Assembly (NCBI GenBank): GCA_049975245.1
Contig: JBNGDB010000007.1
Coordinates: 37,730-101,729 of the forward strand
Reading direction: 5' to 3'
DNA from: UBA117 sp049975245
GTDB taxonomy: Archaea > Methanobacteriota > Methanobacteria > Methanobacteriales > Methanobacteriaceae
Length of the DNA stretch: 64,000 nucleotides
A program made the position numbers and the translations under genes. Positions 1 through 8,714 of the stretch are shown in pieces (positions within the stretch are counted from its first letter, which is position 1; each line of letters starts with the position of its first letter). The notes beneath the pieces were generated by a model that was not told where the DNA came from, did no database searches, and worked only from the letters and a program-made list of their open reading frames with translations.

Positions 1-1941
1 GTAACAGTAAGTAGAGCGGAAGTTAAGGAAGCGCAAAAAGTGGTTTTAGCGCCGGTAGACCAACAAATATTAATCAGAGGAGATGTAGCTCAAGCTTTTA
101 CGGGTAGAGTATTATCTAAAGGAGATATTATAGTTTCAGGAATACGTCAACAACAAACTATGAGAGGAGGATTGTTTGACGAATTTTTCAGAGATATGGG
201 AGATGTATCTCCCCTCGGAGAAATTAAACTGGCTGTAGTCTCAACTAAACCCGTGGGTATAGTAAAAGTTGGACCTATGACAGATGTAGAAGTTCAACCT
301 AACCCGGTTGATGTTTCAAAACTGGAAGGAGTTAAAACCTTCGTGGATGTTACCTACGAAGACATAGGCGGACTTAAAGAAGAAGTTAAAAAAGTACGCG
401 AAATGATTGAAATTCCACTTAAAAGACCAGAATTATTTGAAAGACTGGGAATATCTCCCCCTAAAGGAGTTCTGATGCATGGACCTCCGGGTACAGGTAA
501 AACTTTGCTGGCTAAAGCAGTAGCTAATGAAAGCGATGCACATTTTATTGCCATTAATGGTCCAGAGATAATGAGCAAATACGTGGGTGGTTCAGAAGAA
601 AGGCTAAGAGAATTATTTGAAGAAGCAGAAGAAAATGCCCCTTCTATAATATTCATTGATGAAATAGATGCAATTTCTCCCAAAAGAGAAGAAGTGAGTG
701 GTGAAGTTGAAAGAAGAACTGTAGCTCAACTCTTAACTTTAATGGATGGTCTTAAAACTAGAGGACAAGTTGTAGTTATCGGAGCTACTAACCGACCAGA
801 TGCTCTTGATCCTGCAATAAGAAGGCCAGGTAGATTTGACCGTGAAATAGAAATTGGAGTTCCTGACAAAGATGGTAGAAATGAAGTTCTACAAATTCAT
901 ACCCGTGGAATGCCTTTAAATGAAAAAGTTGATCTAGACGAAATTGCAGACGTTACTCACGGATTCGTAGGAGCAGATCTTGAATCTCTATGTAAAGAGG
1001 CGGCTATGAGGGTATTAAGGAGAATTTTGCCAGATATTAAGGCAGAAGAAGAAATACCTAAAGAAACCCTTCAAAAAATGATCGTTAAAAAATCTGACTT
1101 TAAAGAAGCTTTAAAAGAAATTCAACCATCTGCACTTAGAGAAGTATTAGTACAAGTACCTAATGTTAAATGGGAAGATATTGGAGGACTTGAAAATACT
1201 AAACAAGAGCTACAAGAAGCAGTAGAATGGCCGCTTAAATATCCCGAAAATTTCGAGAAATTTGGAGTTAGGCCACCCAAAGGCGTTCTCCTTTATGGAC
1301 CACCTGGAACTGGTAAAACATTACTTGCTAAAGCGGTAGCTAATGAAAGTGATGCAAACTTTATAGCAGTAAAGGGTCCGGAATTATTATCCAAATGGGT
1401 AGGAGAATCTGAAAAAGGAGTCAGGGAAATATTCAGAAAAGCCAGACAAACTGCACCAACCGTTATATTCTTCGATGAAATAGATTCGATTGCTTCCACC
1501 CGAAGCGGCGCAGATTCAGATTCAGGTGTAACTAAACGAGTTGTAAATCAACTATTAACTGAAATAGATGGAATGGAAGAATTAACCGATGTTTCTGTTA
1601 TTGCTGCAACTAATAGGGTTGATATTATAGATCCGGCTCTGGTCAGACCTGGAAGATTTGATCGGCATATAAAAGTGGAAGATCCTGATGAAAAAGCAAG
1701 AGTTGAAATATATAAGGTTCACACTAAAGACATGCCTCTGGCAGAAGATGTAGAGCTTGAAAAACTCGCAAAGATAAGTCAAGGTTATGTAGGTGCCGAT
1801 ATAGAAGCTGTGTGCCGTGAAGCAGTTATGTTAACTCTTAGAGACGATCTTAACGCAGAAAATGTTTCTATGAAATATTTCAAAGACGCAATGAAAAAGG
1901 TTAAACCAAAAAGCGAAGTTGAAATGGTTCAATACCATTAA
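1..1941 (+). CDS. Cdc48/VAT-type AAA+ ATPase, 5'-truncated by window edge
   Basis: Hexameric AAA+ unfoldase (archaeal p97 homologue) that extracts and unfolds proteins for the proteasome. The frame is open from base 1, so the gene starts outside the window; the GTG at 40 is internal, because the residues before it continue the N-domain. About 646 residues are present, versus roughly 730 usual for the family, so some 85 N-terminal residues are missing. What remains is the end of the double-psi N-domain, then D1 (Walker A GPPGTGKT near base 481, Walker B FIDEID near 650) and D2 (GPPGTGKT near 1300, FFDEID near 1470), each followed by sensor and arginine-finger segments (ATNRPDALDPA and ATNRVDIIDPA). 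A 9-bp hairpin follows the stop. The family call is very safe. Confidence 0.97.
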   Translation, partial: VTVSRAEVKEAQKVVLAPVDQQILIRGDVAQAFTGRVLSKGDIIVSGIRQQQTMRGGLFDEFFRDMGDVSPLGEIKLAVVSTKPVGIVKVGPMTDVEVQPNPVDVSKLEGVKTFVDVTYEDIGGLKEEVKKVREMIEIPLKRPELFERLGISPPKGVLMHGPPGTGKTLLAKAVANESDAHFIAINGPEIMSKYVGGSEERLRELFEEAEENAPSIIFIDEIDAISPKREEVSGEVERRTVAQLLTLMDGLKTRGQVVVIGATNRPDALDPAIRRPGRFDREIEIGVPDKDGRNEVLQIHTRGMPLNEKVDLDEIADVTHGFVGADLESLCKEAAMRVLRRILPDIKAEEEIPKETLQKMIVKKSDFKEALKEIQPSALREVLVQVPNVKWEDIGGLENTKQELQEAVEWPLKYPENFEKFGVRPPKGVLLYGPPGTGKTLLAKAVANESDANFIAVKGPELLSKWVGESEKGVREIFRKARQTAPTVIFFDEIDSIASTRSGADSDSGVTKRVVNQLLTEIDGMEELTDVSVIAATNRVDIIDPALVRPGRFDRHIKVEDPDEKARVEIYKVHTKDMPLAEDVELEKLAKISQGYVGADIEAVCREAVMLTLRDDLNAENVSMKYFKDAMKKVKPKSEVEMVQYH

Positions 1942-1950
1942 AACTTTAAA

Positions 1951-1977
1951 TGAGAAGTTATACAATTCAACTTCTCA
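1951..1977 (+). terminator. Hairpin after cdc48
   Basis: TGAGAAGTT (1951-1959) and AACTTCTCA (1969-1977) form a perfect 9-bp stem with a 9-nt loop. It starts 9 nt past the stop codon and is followed by a T-rich run. It probably marks the 3' end of the cdc48 transcript. Archaeal termination often needs only the T-rich tract, so the role of the stem is inferred. Confidence 0.6.
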
Positions 1978-2346
1978 ATTATTTTCTTAGAACAAATCTT
2001 TAATTATTTTAATTTTAATCAATAGTTTTGTTAAACAAAAAAAACTATTTTTAGTATTTTTTTATCTTATTTTAATCAAATTTTGCAAATATTATTTAAT
2101 ATTTACATTTTTCAAATACTGAACTATATTCTAAATTTATCCGATAGTTTAAAGGTTAAAATAGTTTTTCTATTTCTTCTAATTTAACTTATTTTAAGAT
2201 TGCCAAATATATCAATAATTCACTAATATATATTAGAAAAAAGGGATTAGTAATATAAACGAATTTAAAGTTTAATATTTAGTAAAAATAAATTGAAATT
2301 AAATCGGATTAAAACAATTTAAACTGTTTAATAATTGCTAATATTC
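1978..2346. other. Intergenic region, no gene seen
   Basis: Very A/T-rich spacer between cdc48 and the SAH hydrolase gene. No frame of useful length with a ribosome-binding site appears on either strand. A weak inverted repeat TAGTTTT/AAAACTA lies near 2025-2055. The promoter of the downstream gene should lie in the last 100 bases, but several TATA-like stretches compete and I cannot choose between them. Confidence 0.5.
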
Positions 2347-2357
2347 AGGTGACAAAA

Positions 2358-3611
2358 ATGAGTTATAAAGTTAAAGATATATCACTAGCACCACAAGGTA
2401 AAAGGAAGATAAAATGGGTTCAAAGACATATGCCTGTTTTGGAAACTATTAAAAAAACATTTGAAAATGAAAAACCTTTTGATGGAATAACAATTGGTTC
2501 CTGTTTACATCTTGAACCTAAAACAATAAATTTAGGATTAACTTTACAGGCCGGGGGTGCGGAAGTAGCAATGACTGGATGCAACCCTTTATCAACTCAG
2601 GATGATGCTACAGCAGCAGGAGCTGCTATGGGACTTAATATGTATGGTTGGAGGGGAGAAAGTACTGAAGAATACTACGAAAATATTAATCAAGTGCTAG
2701 ATCACGACCCTGATATTATTATTGATGATGGTGCAGACATGATATTTCTTATACACAAAGAAAGGCCTGAATTAATTAAAAATATTTTAGGTGCATGTGA
2801 AGAGACTACAACTGGAATTCACCGTCTTAAAGCTATGGCTGAAGATAAAGCTTTGAAATTCCCTGTAATGGCTGTTAACGATGCATATACCAAATATCTG
2901 TTTGATAATCGATATGGAACTGGTCAATCTACATTTGATTCAATAATGGGGGCAACTAATATATTAATAGCTGGAAAAACAGTTGTTGTGTGTGGATATG
3001 GATGGTGCGGACGTGGAATTGCCATGAGAGCCGACGGATTGGGAGCAAATGTTATTGTAACTGAAATTGATCCTATTAGAGCATTAGAAGCTAAAATGGA
3101 TGGATTTAGAGTTATGAAAATATCCGAAGCTGTTAAACAGGCTGACATCCTAGTTACTGCTACTGGAAACATTGATGTGGTTGCAGGTAAGGACTTTGAA
3201 CTTATGAAAGACGGATGCATAATGGCTAATTCTGGTCATTTTAATGTGGAAATAAACAGGAAGAATTTAGAAGAAATGTCTGTCAATAATAGTAAGATAA
3301 AAGAGGATATTGAAGAATTTGTAATGGAAGATGGTCGAATTTTGTATCTTCTAGCCGACGGAAGGCTTGTTAATCTGGCTTCAGAAAGAGGACAAGGTCA
3401 TCCAGCTGAAATTATGGATATGAGCTTCTCTATGCAAGCATTATCTGCTAAATATCTATTGGATGCACAATTAGGAAATGAAGTTTATACTTCACCTGAA
3501 GAAATAGATTTGTACATTGCTGAACTTAAATTAAAGGCTATGAATATAGAAATTGATAATTTGACTTCGAAACAGATCAATTATCTTGAAAATTGGGAGG
3601 AAGGAACTTAA
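2358..3611 (+). CDS. ahcY: S-adenosylhomocysteine / S-inosylhomocysteine hydrolase
   Basis: NAD-dependent hydrolase that splits the by-product of SAM-dependent methylation into homocysteine and a nucleoside. In methanococcal methanogens the relative is reported to prefer S-inosylhomocysteine, made after deamination; which substrate applies here cannot be read from sequence. The Rossmann motif GYGWCGRG lies near residues 212-220, and a conserved GHFNVEI segment follows. The length, about 417 residues, fits the archaeal form without the long bacterial insert. A GTG at 2349 is in frame, but AGGTGA at 2347-2352 is the ribosome-binding site for ATG 2358, so the later start is chosen. A DUF2119 gene follows 36 bp downstream, probably co-transcribed. 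Confidence 0.95.
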   Translation: MSYKVKDISLAPQGKRKIKWVQRHMPVLETIKKTFENEKPFDGITIGSCLHLEPKTINLGLTLQAGGAEVAMTGCNPLSTQDDATAAGAAMGLNMYGWRGESTEEYYENINQVLDHDPDIIIDDGADMIFLIHKERPELIKNILGACEETTTGIHRLKAMAEDKALKFPVMAVNDAYTKYLFDNRYGTGQSTFDSIMGATNILIAGKTVVVCGYGWCGRGIAMRADGLGANVIVTEIDPIRALEAKMDGFRVMKISEAVKQADILVTATGNIDVVAGKDFELMKDGCIMANSGHFNVEINRKNLEEMSVNNSKIKEDIEEFVMEDGRILYLLADGRLVNLASERGQGHPAEIMDMSFSMQALSAKYLLDAQLGNEVYTSPEEIDLYIAELKLKAMNIEIDNLTSKQINYLENWEEGT

Positions 3612-3647
3612 ATTTTCTTCTTCAATTAAATACTTTGAAGGAGTTAT

Positions 3648-4256
3648 ATGAGCTATTTTAAAATAATCGATAAGGGAATAGGTCCAGTAAGATTATTTAT
3701 CGGAGGAGTGCATGGAAAAGAAGGTTTAACTACAATTAATGCTCTAAAAAAAATAAAAAGCAATGATGTGCAAGAGGGTAAGCTTGTAATTTACAATTGT
3801 GATGAAAGTCCTTACCTAAGCACTCTCGATAAAGATTATTACTATTCTAAAGTGGGTAAAGAAATTATATATCTTATAAAAGCATATAAACCAGAGATAT
3901 ATGTAGAACCACATTGTTATAATATTTCTAACTACAAAAAATTAACTGATAAAAATAGAAAAGTAAAAGTAGGAGTGCCCCCACTCATAAAACTGAAATG
4001 GGGAGTTCTTATTGGTTCTGTAGCTCCTTTCATTCGTCTAAACTGTTTTAAAAGGGAAGATGTGTGTATCACCTTAGAAATGCCATGTGAACCATCTGAT
4101 GATGAATTATTTTTATACACAAATATATTGAAAATTGTTGCTGGTTCTAAAAATAGGAAAGAAATTGAAGATAAAATGATTGGAGAATTTCCCTCTCAAA
4201 TTGAAACAGCACGCAGATATGCCAAGGAGTTTTTTGGAGAGTACCCTCCTTTTTAA
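3648..4256 (+). CDS. DUF2119 family protein, putative zinc hydrolase
   Basis: A 202-residue protein of a methanogen-restricted family without assigned function (DUF2119, recognised from memory). The sequence resembles zinc carboxypeptidase/aspartoacylase folds: GGVHGKEG near residues 19-26 gives the H22-x-x-E25 pair typical of AstE/aspartoacylase and M14 zinc sites, EPH near 87-89 could give the third ligand, and TLEMP near 142-146 could carry the catalytic Glu144. There is no signal peptide, so it is probably cytosolic. AAGGAG precedes the ATG. It follows ahcY by 36 bp, which suggests a substrate near SAH or homocysteine recycling, or another small amide or ester. The family call is firm; the enzyme class is inference. 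Confidence 0.8.
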   Translation: MSYFKIIDKGIGPVRLFIGGVHGKEGLTTINALKKIKSNDVQEGKLVIYNCDESPYLSTLDKDYYYSKVGKEIIYLIKAYKPEIYVEPHCYNISNYKKLTDKNRKVKVGVPPLIKLKWGVLIGSVAPFIRLNCFKREDVCITLEMPCEPSDDELFLYTNILKIVAGSKNRKEIEDKMIGEFPSQIETARRYAKEFFGEYPPF

Positions 4257-4290
4257 ATTCCCTTTATTTTTTTAAATTAATAACTGATTT

Positions 4291-5469
4291 TTACCAGAAT
4301 AACCCTCTACTTAGAGAAACACCATTTTCATTGCACATTTGAATCAAATATTCAGAAGGTAGGAAAAAGTTAAAACCTTGTTTTTCAAAACCTTGGACAA
4401 TTATCCCAATAGCTTTCCCGTCTTTGTTACACACCGGGCCGCCACTACTTCCACTATCCACAGCAGCGTCAGTTTGATAATATTTTATTCCAGATGGCGA
4501 AGGTCTTTCCCCACTAACTACACCTTGAGTTAGAGTTGCTGTATATATGCTATTCCATACCTCATCGCTAGTTTCGGCATTAGATACGTCTTTATAAAAA
4601 GCAAATTGTTCCATAGGGTATCCGTATATACGTACATCTTCACCAACTTCTATTTTTTCGGAACTTACCGGAAGAGCAGGTAAATTATAAACATTTTCAA
4701 CTTTTAACAAAGCCACATCAATTTCGTTTTCAGAACTTCCCATATCCACTAAACTTGCAACTGGCGGATTATTTGGACTATCTGGAAATGCAGGCCCACG
4801 AATATAAATATCATGCTTATAATTAATAGCTTTAACAGCCCCAGATTCCATAAACCTGGAAGTTAATTCATCAAGGTCATCTTCAGTCATATTTTTTAAA
4901 ATATCAGGATAATATTTTTGTAAAAATATATACATTGCTGCATTATCTACATAATACTTTATATCATCGTCATTCATCTTTCTTATTAACCCTTTCTTGC
5001 TCACATCCCACGGGTCGGCCACAACATGAGCAGCAGTTGCAATATAACCATCATTAGTGATTATGAATCCAGAACCACTGCTGATACCATAATAATCTAC
5101 GTTTACAGTATAAGTTTTATTATTTGTAGGATCAGTCACAACAGATGTTCCTGAAACGGCGGAAACAATGAAAACTGCAGAATTTTGGGGTTTAGATGAA
5201 GAAAAAGTTGAAGATAATGCATAAACTCCCATAACTGCTACTAATATTATAACAACACCTATCAATAAAAATAATTTTTTGTTATCCTTTTTTTTAATAG
5301 TTTTATCTGTATTATTAGTAGATTTAGAACTTTGATTGGAGATTTTGGAATTATTAGTTCCAATTTTAGATTCTACTTCTTTTATTGAAATCTTTTTCAA
5401 ATCATGACCACATTTTGCACAAAATTTAGAGTCATCTAAATTTTCCATACCGCATTTGGGGCATTTCAT
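4291..5469 (-). CDS. Zinc-ribbon, membrane-anchored trypsin-like serine protease
   Basis: 392 residues. An N-terminal double-CxxC zinc ribbon (Cys3, 6, 17, 20) is followed by a Ser/Asn/Lys-rich linker, one hydrophobic segment (about 66-86) and a chymotrypsin-fold domain. The triad is visible: His148 in TAAHVV, Asp251 in IDVALL and Ser342 in DSGSSGGPV. The orientation predicts a cytosolic zinc ribbon and an external protease, as in DegP/HtrA-like sheddases, but there is no PDZ domain. Between His and Asp sits an acidic helical insertion of about 60 residues (roughly 155-215) that ordinary HtrA proteases lack. GGGAGATG lies upstream of the ATG. It converges with the DUF2119 gene and is probably monocistronic. 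Substrate unknown. Confidence 0.88.
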   Translation of the reverse strand: MKCPKCGMENLDDSKFCAKCGHDLKKISIKEVESKIGTNNSKISNQSSKSTNNTDKTIKKKDNKKLFLLIGVVIILVAVMGVYALSSTFSSSKPQNSAVFIVSAVSGTSVVTDPTNNKTYTVNVDYYGISSGSGFIITNDGYIATAAHVVADPWDVSKKGLIRKMNDDDIKYYVDNAAMYIFLQKYYPDILKNMTEDDLDELTSRFMESGAVKAINYKHDIYIRGPAFPDSPNNPPVASLVDMGSSENEIDVALLKVENVYNLPALPVSSEKIEVGEDVRIYGYPMEQFAFYKDVSNAETSDEVWNSIYTATLTQGVVSGERPSPSGIKYYQTDAAVDSGSSGGPVCNKDGKAIGIIVQGFEKQGFNFFLPSEYLIQMCNENGVSLSRGLFW

Positions 5470-5695
5470 TTATACATCTCCCATTAATGTAACGTAGAAA
5501 TTCTATCATAATAAATGTATTATAGATTAATATTTCATTTTCTATATAAATGATTCATATTGATTCAATTAAGTAGTATATTAAAACTGTATAAATATTT
5601 TAATCTAATAAGAATTATTTTTAAGATTTAAGGTCTTCGAATCTAGTTAGTAATGGTTAAATAACTTTAAATAATATTTTTTGAAAAATATAAAT

Positions 5696-6682
5696 TTAGA
5701 ACCAATCTTCTAAACTTTTTTGAGTACTATCCAACCCTTTAATTTTTTCCAATGCATTAAAAACTCTTTCTTCAGAAAAACTATGTTCCCTGCTTAAAAA
5801 ATCAATAACTCCCTCTTTATCTGGTTTTTTCCATTTAATTTCGTAATCAGTTAACAAATCAGGCTTTAAAAAGATATTCCTCAAAACAGTTATATCAACT
5901 TCTATCTCTTCATCCAAATTTTTTAGAATACTATCTAAATCTTTATACTCTCTAATAAGTTTTAAAGCAGTTTTGGCCCCGACGCCTTTTATTCCCTGAT
6001 TGAAATCTGTCCCCACCAATATTGCTATGTCAACTAATTGTTCCCTTGTTAAATCCAGATTATTTAAAACTTTATCTAATTTGAAAATTTCCAATTCAGT
6101 TCTTGTAGAGGATATAGCTAAATTTCTTACCATACGAGAGGCGCCAAATAGAATACAATCATAATCTTGAGAAGCTACGCACCAAGCATCGCCATTTTGA
6201 ACTATATATGCAGCTTGAGCTTCTCCTTCCCCTGAAGCTTGAATAATTGGTATTCCCATTAGATCTAAAAGTTTCTTAGAACTTTCAATTATCTCGGATG
6301 ACATTCGTGACGATCTGATAGCATATTTATGAGCTTTCTCTATATCCCCTTGTTTCAAGGCTTTTTTCCATTCTTTCTCAGACTCAATCCTAATCTCACT
6401 TCTTTTTGTCTGAGTTTTTTCTTTTAAAGAAGGAGATTTTCCATCAAATACATAAACTGGTTTTATTCCTTTATCAACAAGTGCTGATGTTCTATATAAA
6501 AGTCCGCTTAAATGTGAAGTTACTCTTCCTTGTTGATCTTTAAGTGGTGTTCCGTCTCGTTGACGTATGCTTGATAAAAATTGATAAAGACTATTAGCAG
6601 CATCAATAGCTACCACTTTATCCTTCAAATCTTCAAATTTTATCTCTTCTGCTTCCACTATATCTTTTAGTTTCACACCCAT
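5696..6682 (-). CDS. fen: Flap endonuclease 1 (FEN-1)
   Basis: Structure-specific 5' nuclease that removes Okazaki flaps and acts in base-excision repair. At 328 residues it has the family length. The N-terminal XPG block contains Asp27 (IDAAN) and VFDG; the internal XPG block has the metal-binding EGEAQAAY and QDYDCILFG. VGTDFNQGIKGVGAKTAL is the helix-hairpin-helix region. The last eight residues, QKSLEDWF, form a PCNA-interacting (PIP) box, so it acts at the sliding clamp. A GAGGGATC ribosome-binding region lies just before ATG. The DUF98, hacA and aksA genes lie upstream on the same strand. Confidence 0.97.
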   Translation of the reverse strand: MGVKLKDIVEAEEIKFEDLKDKVVAIDAANSLYQFLSSIRQRDGTPLKDQQGRVTSHLSGLLYRTSALVDKGIKPVYVFDGKSPSLKEKTQTKRSEIRIESEKEWKKALKQGDIEKAHKYAIRSSRMSSEIIESSKKLLDLMGIPIIQASGEGEAQAAYIVQNGDAWCVASQDYDCILFGASRMVRNLAISSTRTELEIFKLDKVLNNLDLTREQLVDIAILVGTDFNQGIKGVGAKTALKLIREYKDLDSILKNLDEEIEVDITVLRNIFLKPDLLTDYEIKWKKPDKEGVIDFLSREHSFSEERVFNALEKIKGLDSTQKSLEDWF

Positions 6683-6778
6683 ATGATCCCTCTAAATTAT
6701 GAATTTTAATCTAATTCAAATTCATTAACTAAAATAAATGTACATCTAAATTGGATTTAAAAATCTGATTAAAAATTA

Positions 6779-7336
6779 TCAATAACCCTTAAACAAGGAA
6801 TAGGGAAAGGTTTCCTTTATTCTGATGAGGACAGAGTCTTTGTGAATTATGTTATAAGTCCTGGTTATCATAATCGAATCCGTGTTAAATATATCCTTAA
6901 GTTCAGGGGTTGAATTTTCTATTCCTATGGATTTAATCTCTCTTCTAGATTCTATGTTATATTTTTTTAGAATTCTGCCTATTGGAATATCTGCTCTGAT
7001 CAAATCTTCTTTAAAATTATTATTAAGTCTTTTAACTGGTATATAGGATACTGCGTGTATTAATGGTTTATTACGACCAATTATTACAACTCTATAGTTA
7101 ATGGTGTCCCCTTTGGATATTCCAAGTAAATTAGCTATATTCTCATCTGCTTTCTGAAATTCCTGAGTAGTGGTTTTAATATTAATTTTGCCTCCATCTA
7201 AAACATCTAGTATAGTTGTAACTGATCCATCTGTGGCTAAAAGAATTTTTTGAGTATTAGAAAGCTGTCCAACTTTATTTTCTACTTTTTTTATTTCGTT
7301 TAAGATGTTTACATCCATTTTGCTCACTACTTTCAT
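6779..7336 (-). CDS. DUF98/UbiC-like chorismate-pyruvate lyase family protein
   Basis: 185 residues with the DUF98 signature LATDGSVTTILDVLDGG near residues 33-49 and the conserved tail IIHKDSVLIRIKETFPY. DUF98 is related to UbiC chorismate lyase, which releases pyruvate and gives 4-hydroxybenzoate. In methanogens 4-hydroxybenzoate (or p-aminobenzoate) is needed for the aryl group of methanopterin, so that role is attractive but unproven. MKVVSK... begins at 7336; a GTG at residue 4 and an ATG at residue 7 are alternatives, and no strong ribosome-binding site decides. It sits between fen and hacA, as I recall for relatives. Confidence 0.75.
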   Translation of the reverse strand: MKVVSKMDVNILNEIKKVENKVGQLSNTQKILLATDGSVTTILDVLDGGKINIKTTTQEFQKADENIANLLGISKGDTINYRVVIIGRNKPLIHAVSYIPVKRLNNNFKEDLIRADIPIGRILKKYNIESRREIKSIGIENSTPELKDIFNTDSIMITRTYNIIHKDSVLIRIKETFPYSLFKGY

Positions 7337-7372
7337 TTTATTCCAGTATAAAGTGAAATTTATAATTAGTTA

Positions 7373-8614
7373 TTATTCTGGATTTGTTATTACTCCCTCT
7401 ATTGATGAAGATGCTACCACAGCAGGATTGGCTAGATAAACTTCTGAATCTGGATCTCCCATTCTACCTATAAAATTACGGTTGGTGGTTGCAATGCATA
7501 CTTCTCCCGAACCTAAAACACCCATATGGGCCCCTAAACAGGGTCCACAACCAGGATTACATACTATAGCTCCTGCAGATATAAAAATATCAATTATACC
7601 TTCTTTTAAAGCATCTAAATAAATTTCCGATGAAGCAGGTATCACTATTAGCCGCACATCACTGTGTACTTTTTTATTTTCTAAAACCTTAGCTGCTAGC
7701 CTTAAATCTTCTAAACGACCATTGGTACATGAACCTATAAACGCCTGATCAATGTGTCTTCCCTGGACTTTAGATATATTTTTAACATTATCTACATTAT
7801 GTGGACATGCAACTTGAGGTTCCATCCCTTTTATATCAAATTCATATTCTTTTTCGTATTCAGAATCTTTATCGGAAGTAAGTATGTTAAATGGACCTTT
7901 AGACCTTTCTTTAAGATATTTAAGAGTTAATTTATTAGGTTCCATTATTCCGTTTTTGGCTCCCATTTCAACAACCATGTTGCACATTGTCATCCTTCCA
8001 GATACATCCATCAAGTCTATAGTTTCACCATGAAATTCTAATGAATTATATGTTGCTCCATAAGAACCAATTTCACCAATTATGTTTAATATAACATCTT
8101 TAGCAGTAGTATACTCTTCTAAATTACCATTGACAATTATTTTGTATGCTTCAGGGACCTTAAACCATGTTTTTCCCGTTGCATATACCAATGCCAAATC
8201 AGTTGCTCCAACACCAGTAGCAAATGCTCCAAAAGCGCCATAAGTACATGTATGAGAATCTGCACCTACAATTACTGCCCCCGGTTTAACATAACCTCTC
8301 TCGGGGAGAACTTGATGGCATATCCCCTCACCGTGAGTGTAAATATTATTAATTCCCTGTTCTTCTGCAAATTTTTTGGTGACCTTTTGAAATTCTGCAG
8401 AACCCATATTATTTGCAGGTACATTATGATCAAATACCATTACAATCTTTTCGTTGTCCCAGACCTTATCGGCGATTTTTTTAAAAGTATTTATTGTGGG
8501 AGGTGAAGTTCCATCATGAGACATTGCCAGATTTACATTAGCTTCAATTAATTCACCGGGATTAACTTTATCTTTATTGGATGCTTTTGCTAAGATTTTT
8601 TCAGTAATATTCAT
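7373..8614 (-). CDS. hacA: HacA/AksD-type aconitase-family large subunit
   Basis: Aconitase-superfamily large subunit (413 residues), which with a separate small subunit interconverts 2- and 3-hydroxy tricarboxylates through a [4Fe-4S] cluster. Cluster cysteines appear in GSCTNGR and CNPGCGPCLG; ADSHTCTYGAFGAFATGVGATD is the conserved substrate region. In methanogens the same family serves leucine synthesis (isopropylmalate) and coenzyme B synthesis (homoaconitase). The aksA gene, 100 bp upstream on the same strand, favours the homoaconitase role. An in-frame TTG at 8626 exists, but ATG 8614 matches the usual MxxTEKILA N-terminus. No small-subunit gene lies in the window. Confidence 0.88.
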   Translation of the reverse strand: MNITEKILAKASNKDKVNPGELIEANVNLAMSHDGTSPPTINTFKKIADKVWDNEKIVMVFDHNVPANNMGSAEFQKVTKKFAEEQGINNIYTHGEGICHQVLPERGYVKPGAVIVGADSHTCTYGAFGAFATGVGATDLALVYATGKTWFKVPEAYKIIVNGNLEEYTTAKDVILNIIGEIGSYGATYNSLEFHGETIDLMDVSGRMTMCNMVVEMGAKNGIMEPNKLTLKYLKERSKGPFNILTSDKDSEYEKEYEFDIKGMEPQVACPHNVDNVKNISKVQGRHIDQAFIGSCTNGRLEDLRLAAKVLENKKVHSDVRLIVIPASSEIYLDALKEGIIDIFISAGAIVCNPGCGPCLGAHMGVLGSGEVCIATTNRNFIGRMGDPDSEVYLANPAVVASSSIEGVITNPE

Positions 8615-8714
8615 CTTTAAAACCAACTAAATCATTCATTTAAATGTTATCAATATTTCAAAATCATGACTTTAACTGTAAATATAAAAATATGCCCAAA
8701 ACAGAATATTATTT

